Positions 6,640 through 12,104 of a stretch of DNA of 12,104 nt are shown in pieces. Each line of letters starts with the position of its first letter. The first letter of the stretch is position 1. This stretch comes from HdN1 sp052035295 (GTDB lineage Bacteria; Pseudomonadota; Gammaproteobacteria; Pseudomonadales; Ketobacteraceae), in contig JBPOHS010000214.1 in assembly GCA_052035295.1 (NCBI GenBank), positions 1 to 12,104 on the forward strand. Reading direction: 5' to 3'. The notes under the pieces are model-generated. The model was not told the origin of the DNA. It saw only the letters and a list, made by a program, of their open reading frames with translations, and made no database searches. The position numbers and the translations under genes are program-made.

Positions 6640-8804
6640 CACAGCGGTTCTTCGGTGTTATCGCCCAGCTGTATCCACCACACCTCGTCGTCGACAAACA
6701 AGCGCCCGTAGCGCTGTTCCCCGGCATACAGATTGCCGCTGTTGTCGTCGCCTTCAGGCATCAGCAAACGAATGCCGTGCGCGTTCAGCAGTGTCAATTG
6801 GCCGCTGCGATAACGCGCCTCCAAACTGTGTTCATCCCAGTCGACTTTCACGTCAAGCAGACCGCTTTGCCACTGGCTGACGGTGCCTCCCAGTCTGACA
6901 TGGGCGAGCAAACCGTTGTTCTCTGACTGGTAGGGCAGCCCCAGTTCCATGAGGTGCTGGCTTCCACCTTGCAACAGCACATAACCGCTGCCGTTATAGG
7001 GGCGGGTGAAATCGCCGCTCATTTCCAGCGACATGGGCACCTGGGGCAGGGCGGTGTTGATATCGGATTCCCAGTCGATGGCGCGCCAGGGATCCAGCGT
7101 AACGTCCAGCTTGGCGTTCATGTCGCCTTCGACATGGCCGCCAGTCTGACCCACCGCAGAATAGTGGAGCGTCAGATCCGCCACTAGCGCGTCGGGCAAC
7201 TGGAAGTTGCTGGACGATAGCGGCGTGTCGTAATTGAACGTGCTGGTGCCATTCATGACTGTCCATGAGTAACGCTCACCCTGGATGCTGCCGTTGATGG
7301 TCATCGTTATCTGCTCGGTACTGCTCTGTTCGGCCACCATATGCAGATCAATGACCTGGCCATCGACAGTGCCACTCAATTCAGCCGTTTGGGCGAAAAT
7401 ATCCACCGAGGCAATCAAACCATTGTTGAGCGGTACACGCCAGTGCGTCAGATATTCGCAAAAGGATTCGCCATTGATCGCCAGGGGCAATAAACAGATG
7501 GTTTTGCTCTCCAGCAAAGAGTTGCAAAGCGTGCGATAAAAGGTGCTCTCGAGCGTGTCGCAATATTGCTTGAGCACCAGATCAGGGGCAGCGGCATAGG
7601 GTGCGTATTGACTGGCGCTGGCCAGAATCTGCGTCAGCGTCCACTGGGCCTGCAGATGCTCTTGATAATCGGCCTGCAACCCGGTGAAGGGAGTACCGTC
7701 GCCATGCAGGGGCAAATCGTCGCGCCAGGTCCGCCAGTCATCCAGGAAGGTGTTTACGTTGTCCAGGGTAGCATTGCCAATGCCGGGAGACGGGCGGGCA
7801 GTCGTCAGCGCGCCGGGTGGCAGTGCCCGCAGGTTGAGCAACAGACGCGCGAAATAGGCATCGACCGCCGGATTGGCCCGTGCCGCGATCGTGCGTGCCG
7901 CGATGGCCAGATCCTCAGCGCTGAACAGGCCGCCCTCATCATGGCGCGCCAGCAACTGTCCATTCTGCAGCGCAAACGTATCCGCCACTTGATCCAGCCA
8001 GCTGCCGAGCTCGCTGTCGCCGGCACCGCCGGTGGCCACTGCCGCGAACGCCGCATTCAGGATCGCGTAATGCCATTGGGCGTCAGTCAGCCCGGAAGGC
8101 GCATCGGTGATATCAAAGCTGTGCAGGGCACTTATATCCGTTTCCAGGCCAAACAGGTTGCTCAGCTGGGAGTAGGTGAGGGCAATGCTCAGGCTGTCCC
8201 ACCCCTGCGGAAAGGTCGCCGCGTAACGCGTGGCGAGGTGGGTGAGTGGGGTCACCGAGAGCTTGCCCAGATCCGCCGCCGTGGCGGCCACAGCGGTCAG
8301 CGTCAGTGTCGGGGAAGGGTAGAACTCGCCATAGTTGGCCAGCCCATCGGCGTTACTGTCGTCGGCACTGCCGGCGTTGCCGGTCCCGCAGCCTGCCACG
8401 ACATCGCAGCGCAGCCGCGTCTCGCCCGTGGCCGTGGCCTCGATCAGGAACGGCCCAATTTCGCTGGCCGGTACCCGCAGGGTGAACTCGCCCTCGGCAT
8501 TGCTGGTCGTCGCGGTGATCTGCGCGCCCTTGCTGCCGTTATCAATGTGGAAAAGCGCAATGTTCGCCCCCGCCATGATGCCTTTCACAGCATTGGTTTT
8601 GACCACCGTCGGGGTATTGGCACTACCGTGGTGACTGCTCCCGCCGTTATCGCAGCCACTGAGGAAGAACAGGAAAAGAAAGGTCAGCAGACTACGTTGC
8701 CCATACAGGGCACCGAATTTATGCAGAGCACCGAGTTTATGCAGAGCACGCAAACCAAGGGCAACAAACGAGCCCCCTCTTGAAAAAACACACATAGGCG
8801 CCAT
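6639..8804 (-). CDS. large lipoprotein of unknown function
   Basis: A 721-residue predicted lipoprotein. The start is set at the ATG at 8802-8804 because GGAGG (complement of 8813-8817) sits eight bases upstream; a longer open frame to 8900 has no such signal. The export signal is unusual. A leader of about 37 residues with repeated L-G-A-L-H-K units comes before a hydrophobic stretch (L-L-T-F-L-F-L-F-F) and the lipobox L-S-G-C, with Cys51 as the likely lipidated residue. A Gly/Ser/His linker follows. A short beta domain (about 66-125) resembles carboxypeptidase-regulatory-like folds, starting V-K-G-I-M-A-G-A-N-I-A-L-F. The middle (about 150-380) is mainly helical. A Cys-rich stretch near 425-455 and a long beta-rich C-terminal part complete it. 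The residue after Cys51 is Asp. In E. coli that favours retention in the inner membrane, but the rule varies elsewhere. I recognise no enzyme motif. Confidence 0.85.
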   Translation of the reverse strand: MAPMCVFSRGGSFVALGLRALHKLGALHKFGALYGQRSLLTFLFLFFLSGCDNGGSSHHGSANTPTVVKTNAVKGIMAGANIALFHIDNGSKGAQITATTSNAEGEFTLRVPASEIGPFLIEATATGETRLRCDVVAGCGTGNAGSADDSNADGLANYGEFYPSPTLTLTAVAATAADLGKLSVTPLTHLATRYAATFPQGWDSLSIALTYSQLSNLFGLETDISALHSFDITDAPSGLTDAQWHYAILNAAFAAVATGGAGDSELGSWLDQVADTFALQNGQLLARHDEGGLFSAEDLAIAARTIAARANPAVDAYFARLLLNLRALPPGALTTARPSPGIGNATLDNVNTFLDDWRTWRDDLPLHGDGTPFTGLQADYQEHLQAQWTLTQILASASQYAPYAAAPDLVLKQYCDTLESTFYRTLCNSLLESKTICLLPLAINGESFCEYLTHWRVPLNNGLIASVDIFAQTAELSGTVDGQVIDLHMVAEQSSTEQITMTINGSIQGERYSWTVMNGTSTFNYDTPLSSSNFQLPDALVADLTLHYSAVGQTGGHVEGDMNAKLDVTLDPWRAIDWESDINTALPQVPMSLEMSGDFTRPYNGSGYVLLQGGSQHLMELGLPYQSENNGLLAHVRLGGTVSQWQSGLLDVKVDWDEHSLEARYRSGQLTLLNAHGIRLLMPEGDDNSGNLYAGEQRYGRLFVDDEVWWIQLGDNTEEPL
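8700..8753 (-). repeat. 18-bp tandem repeat (three units) in the lipoprotein leader
   Basis: Three consecutive 18-bp units lie at 8700-8717, 8718-8735 and 8736-8753. On the minus strand they encode L-R-A-L-H-K, L-G-A-L-H-K and F-G-A-L-Y-G. The plus-strand units at 8718 and 8736 share TTTATGCAGAGCAC exactly. The period keeps the frame. Confidence 0.85.
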
Positions 8805-8812
8805 GTCAAATA

Positions 8813-8817
8813 CCTCC
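8813..8817 (-). promoter_or_regulatory. ribosome binding site deciding the lipoprotein start
   Basis: GGAGG on the minus strand, eight bases before the ATG at 8802-8804. This supports that start over the upstream in-frame ATG at 8900. Confidence 0.75.
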
Positions 8818-8876
8818 ACACGCGCAAGAACTGAAGCGAAAACGGGCAGGGCCCGAAAATAAACAGCACAGACAAT

Positions 8877-8927
8877 CAGCCAAAAAACGTCAGCAGCCAA
8901 AAAGCATCAGTAGCCAAAAAACAGCAG
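8877..8927. repeat. 17-bp tandem repeat, three units
   Basis: CAGCCAAAAAACGTCAG (8877-8893), CAGCCAAAAAGCATCAG (8894-8910) and TAGCCAAAAAACAGCAG (8911-8927). The first two differ at two positions. They lie 70-120 bp upstream of the lipoprotein start. Confidence 0.85.
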
Positions 8928-9040
8928 AATCAAATGACCATTCGTAACAAAAAACCGGCAACAAGAACCGGCAAGGAAAAACAGGCAGAGCCCATAAACA
9001 AGCAAAGCAGAAAACGCTGCAAATTCAGCAAAGGAAACAA

Positions 9041-9082
9041 AGTATATAGTCTTAAAGCACGGAGCATATAGTTTCACAGCAC
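9041..9082. repeat. 20-bp near-repeats with 22-bp spacing
   Basis: AGTATATAGTCTTAAAGCAC (9041-9060) and AGCATATAGTTTCACAGCAC (9063-9082) match at 16 of 20 positions and start 22 bp apart, two helical turns. Each contains TATAGT, but no matching -35 element lies 16-18 bp upstream. Confidence 0.6.
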
Positions 9083-9174
9083 GCGTGGAATGTGCACCCC
9101 AGACAGGGGGCCAATCCTACCCGGCTGTGATGTGCATCAATAAAATAAATGACCGCTGGTCGCTTCGTGGTCGG

Positions 9175-9196
9175 CGCTTGCCAGACGCTTGCCAGC
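9175..9196 (+). promoter_or_regulatory. 11-bp tandem direct repeat, candidate activator site
   Basis: CGCTTGCCAGA (9175-9185) is followed directly by CGCTTGCCAGC (9186-9196), a 10/11 match with a period of one helical turn. The second copy ends six bases before the -35 element of the predicted protease promoter. Winged-helix response regulators often bind such tandem repeats at this position. The regulator is unknown. Confidence 0.45.
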
Positions 9197-9202
9197 GAAG
9201 CA

Positions 9203-9230
9203 GGAACTTTAGTCAGTGCCAGCAATCGAA
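9203..9230 (+). promoter_or_regulatory. RpoE/AlgU-type promoter of the DegQ/MucD-like protease gene
   Basis: GGAACTT (9203-9209) and TCGAA (9226-9230) are separated by exactly 16 bp. This matches the extracytoplasmic stress sigma factor consensus, with a full -35 and the TCnAA form of the -10. The E. coli degP promoter uses the same -35 and spacing. Transcription should start near 9236 and give a leader of about 30 bases to ATG 9269. Confidence 0.8.
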
Positions 9231-9268
9231 CATGGCACGCAGTCAACGCATGATAAGGAGTGCGATAC

Positions 9269-10672
9269 ATGCAGTTTCGTAGACGTTTACCGGTGATGAT
9301 GTCTCGTCTGGTGTTGGGAATGTCTTTGGCGGGGGCTTTGCCGCTGACCGTGGGGGCGGCACACGCCGTGCTTCCGATCATCGACAGCCAGGGCCAGAGC
9401 CTGCCGTCGTTGGCGCCCATGCTGAAACAGGTCAATCCCGCCGTGGTGAACATTGCGACCTTTGCCAACCGACAGGCGGCGGCCAATCCGCTGCTCAATG
9501 ACCCGTTCTTCCGCCGTTTCTTCAATGTGCCGGATCAGCCCATGCAGCCGCAGCGACGGGCACAATCCGCCGGTTCCGGCGTGATCATCGACGGCGCCAA
9601 GGGCACGGTGGTGACCAACAACCACGTGGTCGATGGGGCCGATGAGGTAAAGGTCATCCTCAATGATGGCCGTTCCTACAACGCCAAGGTCGTGGGGACC
9701 GATCCCGAGGCCGATATTGCGGTGCTCGATATTGATGCCGATAACCTTAGCGCCATCCGTATCTCTGATTCCGAGCGGGTGGAAGTGGGTGATTTCGTGG
9801 TGGCCATCGGTAACCCCTTCGGACTCGGGCAGACCGTGACGACGGGCGTAGTGAGCGCCATCGGTCGCACGGGGCTCGGCATTGAGGGCTACGAGAACTT
9901 CATCCAGACCGATGCGTCCATCAACCCGGGCAATTCCGGCGGCGCGCTGGTGAACTTGCGTGGTGAGCTGGTGGGCATCAACACCGCCATTCTGGCCCCG
10001 GCGGGCGGAAACGTGGGCATCGGCTTCGCGATTCCGACCAACATGGCCAAGGTCTCCATTGATCAGATTCTCAAGCACGGATCGGTGAAGCGCGGTCAAC
10101 TCGGGATCGTGATACAGGATCTCACCCCGGAACTCGCGGATGCGTTCAATATCACCAAATCCACCACCGGGGTGCTGGTGTCGGAGGTGCAACCGGGGTC
10201 CGCCGCGGAAGAGGCCGGAATCCAGGCGGGGGATGTCGTCACCAACATCAACGGCAAGAAAATGACCTCGGCCGCGCAGTTGCGTAACGAGATCGGCCTG
10301 CGTCGCATTGGCGAAGAGGTCGATGTCACCGTTCTGCGGGAAGGCAAGGAAAAGAACATCGATGTCGAGATCGGTGGCCGCGCCGAAGAACAGGCCAATG
10401 AAAAAGGCACCGACGCTGCCAAGGTACACAAATTCCTTGAAGGCGCGAGTCTGCGCAACAACAAGGGCAACAAGGGCGTCATTGTCGATGCGCTGGAATT
10501 CGGCAGCCCGGCCTCACGCTCGGGATTGCGCGAAGGCGATGTCATCATCGGCGCCAACCGTCGCGACGTGAGAAATCTCGACGAGCTGAAGGACGCCGCC
10601 TCCCGCAGCAATAACCTGCTGTTGCTGCGCATTCAACGGGGTAACGCGGCGCTCTATCTGGTCATCCAGTAA
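9269..10672 (+). CDS. DegQ/MucD-like periplasmic serine endoprotease (Do family)
   Basis: Predicted to degrade or refold misfolded periplasmic proteins. The 467 residues begin with a signal peptide (R-R-R near the start, hydrophobic to about 30) ending A-H-A, with cleavage after about residue 33. The trypsin-like domain (about 45-265) has the catalytic triad H119 (N-N-H-V-V-D-G), D149 (E-A-D-I-A-V-L-D) and S223 (G-N-S-G-G-A-L). PDZ1 covers about 275-370 (R-G-Q-L-G-I, P-G-S-A-A-E-E-A-G-I, G-D-V-V-T-N-I-N-G) and PDZ2 about 385-465 (S-P-A-S-R-S-G-L, E-G-D-V-I-I-G). A compact LA-loop region and the length point to DegQ or MucD rather than DegP. ATG 9269 is chosen because AAGGAG (9255-9260) sits eight bases upstream; a GTG at 9260 is inside that site. 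A stress-sigma-factor promoter precedes it. No mucA, mucB or mucC gene is adjacent in this window. The gene ends at a strong terminator. Confidence 0.95.
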   Translation: MQFRRRLPVMMSRLVLGMSLAGALPLTVGAAHAVLPIIDSQGQSLPSLAPMLKQVNPAVVNIATFANRQAAANPLLNDPFFRRFFNVPDQPMQPQRRAQSAGSGVIIDGAKGTVVTNNHVVDGADEVKVILNDGRSYNAKVVGTDPEADIAVLDIDADNLSAIRISDSERVEVGDFVVAIGNPFGLGQTVTTGVVSAIGRTGLGIEGYENFIQTDASINPGNSGGALVNLRGELVGINTAILAPAGGNVGIGFAIPTNMAKVSIDQILKHGSVKRGQLGIVIQDLTPELADAFNITKSTTGVLVSEVQPGSAAEEAGIQAGDVVTNINGKKMTSAAQLRNEIGLRRIGEEVDVTVLREGKEKNIDVEIGGRAEEQANEKGTDAAKVHKFLEGASLRNNKGNKGVIVDALEFGSPASRSGLREGDVIIGANRRDVRNLDELKDAASRSNNLLLLRIQRGNAALYLVIQ

Positions 10673-10699
10673 GTTCGTCATCGCCAACCGGCAGGCAAT

Positions 10700-10737
10700 A
10701 AAAAAGGGCAGGGGGATTTACCCGCTGCCCTTTTTTT
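10700..10737. terminator. strong bidirectional intrinsic terminator
   Basis: GGGCAG (10706-10711) pairs with CTGCCC (10725-10730). A GGG/CCC inner pairing surrounds a short loop, and six As (10700-10705) lie opposite seven Ts (10731-10737). A T-tract therefore follows the stem on either strand, so it can end both the protease gene and the convergent chemoreceptor gene. Confidence 0.92.
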
Positions 10738-10748
10738 ATCGTGATCGA

Positions 10749-12104
10749 TCAGAACTCTTCCCACTGATCGCCGTCATCTTCGTTTTGCTCGACAACGCGT
10801 GCCGGTCTGGGGGCCACGCGCGCGCTCGCCGCTGGTGCCTTGCGTTCGTGCATGGTTGGTGCCGGCTTGTGTCGTCCTGTTCCGGTATTGGCGTGAGCCA
10901 CCGACTGGCGACCGATATCGAAGAACGAGATCAGTTCGAGCAAGCTGCGCGCCTGTTCTGACAGGGCTTCGCCGGCGGCAGAGGCTTCTTCGACCAGTGC
11001 CGCGTTCTGCTGGGTCATCTCGTCCATTTGTGAAACGGCCGTGTTGACCTGTTCAATCCCGGCAGTCTGTTCGACGGCGGCAGTGGCGATTTCCTGCACA
11101 ATGGTGCTGACGCGCTGTACCGAGCCGACGAGCTCTTTCAGGGTATCACCCGACTGGTTCACCAGCTGGGTGCCATCCTGCACCTTGCTGACGCTGTCGC
11201 GGATCAGGTCCTTGATTTCCTTGGCGGCGTTGGCGCTGCGTTGGGCAAGACTACGCACCTCGCCAGCGACCACCGCAAAACCGCGACCTTGTTCGCCGGC
11301 ACGGGCGGCTTCGACGGCCGCGTTCAGGGCCAACAAGTTGGTCTGGAAGGCAATCTCGTCAATAACCGAAATGATATCGGCGATCTTCTTGCTGGATGCG
11401 CTGATCGCACCCATGGCCGTGACGGCACGTGCCACCATTTCCCCACCGATGCTGGCGCGTTCGCGTGCTTCGATGGCGAGACTGTTGGCATTACGCGCAT
11501 TGTCGCTGCTCTGACGTACTGTGCTGGTCATTTCCTCCATGCTGGAGGCGGTTTCCTGCAGCGACGACGCCTGCTCTTCGGTGCGTTGGCTCAGGTCGGT
11601 ATTGCCCTGGGCGATTTCCTGGGCACCGGTGGAAACCGAACGCGCCGCATCGGTGATTTGTTCCACCACGGATACCAAGCGATCGACCGTGGTGTTGGCA
11701 TCCTGCTTGAGCTTGTCGAACATGCCCTTGTATTCGGCATCGATGCGCTCGGTGAGGCGGCCATGCGCCAGCGCGTCCATGACACGGGAGGCGTCAGAAA
11801 TGACGTTATCCGCGACGGTCACGAGGCCGTTCAAGCCTTCGCTCAGTGAGCGGTAGAAACCGGCCTTGCCATTCAAATCGATGCGTTTGGTCAGATCGCC
11901 ATCGTTGGCAGCGAGCAGCAACTCATTCAGCTCGTTTTCGATGCTGACTTCCTGGGTTCTATCCTGCCATTCGACCACCGTACCGATGCGCTCGCGCGAC
12001 TCACTGAGAATGGGGTTGGCGGTCAAGGCAAAGGTGCGTCCGCCAACCTTGATCTGGGCCCTGTAGACTGACGACAGGGAGGCCAGCAGATTGCGTTGGT
12101 GCGC
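10749..12104 (-). CDS. methyl-accepting chemotaxis protein, C-terminal part (runs off the window)
   Basis: The frame is open to the window edge, so the start is missing; 451 residues are visible. The visible N-terminus is the end of a PAS domain (Q-I-K-V-G-G-R-T-F-A-L-T-A-N-P-I, then T-V-V-E-W-Q-D-R-T). Two HAMP-like segments follow (about 57-95 and 100-150), each with a D-L-T-x-R-I or L-T-E-R-I motif. The long coiled-coil signalling domain has the conserved hairpin tip near 250-285 (D-E-I-A-F-Q-T-N-L-L-A-L-N-A-A-V-E-A-A-R). The tip contacts CheA and CheW, and Glu/Gln pairs along the coil are the likely methylation sites. A Pro/Ala-rich linker of about 50 residues leads to the C-terminal QWEEF, which fits the xWxxF-type tether for CheR and CheB. 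PAS plus HAMP repeats suggest a cytoplasmic or energy-sensing receptor, but the missing N-terminus could hold more PAS or membrane segments. Confidence 0.95.
   Translation of the reverse strand, partial: AHQRNLLASLSSVYRAQIKVGGRTFALTANPILSESRERIGTVVEWQDRTQEVSIENELNELLLAANDGDLTKRIDLNGKAGFYRSLSEGLNGLVTVADNVISDASRVMDALAHGRLTERIDAEYKGMFDKLKQDANTTVDRLVSVVEQITDAARSVSTGAQEIAQGNTDLSQRTEEQASSLQETASSMEEMTSTVRQSSDNARNANSLAIEARERASIGGEMVARAVTAMGAISASSKKIADIISVIDEIAFQTNLLALNAAVEAARAGEQGRGFAVVAGEVRSLAQRSANAAKEIKDLIRDSVSKVQDGTQLVNQSGDTLKELVGSVQRVSTIVQEIATAAVEQTAGIEQVNTAVSQMDEMTQQNAALVEEASAAGEALSEQARSLLELISFFDIGRQSVAHANTGTGRHKPAPTMHERKAPAASARVAPRPARVVEQNEDDGDQWEEF

Larger units (their letters stand above)
8805..9268. 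other. 464-bp gene-free, A-rich repeat region between divergent genes
   Basis: No credible gene lies here. From about 8840 to 9040 the plus strand is markedly A-rich with many CAGC and GCAAAG-like words. It holds three 17-bp repeats (8877-8927), two 13-bp repeats beginning AACCGGCAA (8953-8965 and 8966-8978), two 20-bp near-repeats 22 bp apart (9041-9082), a small inverted repeat TGATG/CATCA (9128-9139), two 11-bp repeats (9175-9196) and the protease promoter (9203-9230). I found no convincing sigma-70 promoter for the lipoprotein gene. Confidence 0.7.

Noticed and set aside
6582..6926. Plus-strand frame through the octamer array encoding S-S-S-H-R-V-I-E-S-like repeats
   Set aside because: The repeat has few stop codons in any frame. 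The rest of the frame is antisense to the lipoprotein and has no signal of its own.
7566..8783. 405-codon plus-strand open frame opposite the lipoprotein gene
   Set aside because: Rich in Arg, Gln and Gly, with no motif. The lipoprotein on the other strand has a ribosome site, lipobox and sensible composition.
8805..8900. 32-codon N-terminal extension of the lipoprotein to an ATG at 8900
   Set aside because: No ribosome site precedes it and it runs into the 17-bp repeats. GGAGG points to the ATG at 8804.
9128..9139. TGATG/CATCA inverted repeat as a CRP-type site
   Set aside because: The arms and spacing do not match the TGTGA-N6-TCACA pattern, and only five bases pair around a two-base centre.
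9052..9525. 157-codon minus-strand open frame with a methionine start and some hydrophobic residues
   Set aside because: Its 5' half lies antisense to the protease signal-peptide and N-terminal coding region, it shows no domain, and it crosses the stress promoter.

Overview
The window looks like ordinary chromosome of a free-living gammaproteobacterium, probably a marine or soil aerobe. The evidence is its moderately high G+C content, a DUF2878 membrane protein, a 7TMR-DISM diguanylate cyclase, a PAS-GGDEF-EAL protein, a DegQ/MucD-type periplasmic protease behind an RpoE/AlgU-type promoter, and a PAS-HAMP chemoreceptor ending in a CheR-tether pentapeptide. The genus cannot be fixed from the sequence alone. 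I see no transposase, integrase, phage gene, CRISPR array, tRNA or rRNA.

Layout, left to right. Positions 1-73 may be the tail of an upstream gene. It is followed by an overlapping two-gene unit: a DUF2878 inner-membrane protein (95-631, +) and an exported protein of unknown function (621-1499, +). A 7TMR-DISM GGDEF diguanylate cyclase (1506-3431, -) converges on them with 6 bp between stop codons. A 244-bp divergent control region separates it from a PAS-GGDEF-EAL protein (3676-5580, +). A TesB-like double-hotdog thioesterase follows (5675-6502, +). A 136-bp convergent spacer holds a long hairpin, a 16-bp palindrome and an array of seven octamers. Then comes a 721-residue lipoprotein of unknown function (6639-8804, -). 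After a 464-bp A-rich, repeat-rich gene-free stretch lies the DegQ/MucD-like protease (9269-10672, +). A strong bidirectional terminator separates it from a convergent chemoreceptor (10749 to the window edge, -).

How the genes work together. The divergent pair at 1506-5580 forms a cyclic-di-GMP node: one membrane sensor that should make the messenger and one soluble PAS-linked protein that can in principle make and destroy it. The protease is probably an envelope-stress gene under its own extracytoplasmic sigma factor promoter. The remaining genes are mostly envelope or export functions.

No clearly new multi-gene system is visible. The most distinctive feature is the number of short tandem duplications of different periods (8, 11, 13, 15, 16, 17, 18 and 22 bp). 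They lie at gene starts, in export leaders and in intergenic regions. Those inside coding sequence have periods divisible by three, and those outside mostly do not. The best-supported regulatory finding is the RpoE/AlgU-type promoter at 9203-9230, which has tandem 11-bp repeats just upstream.
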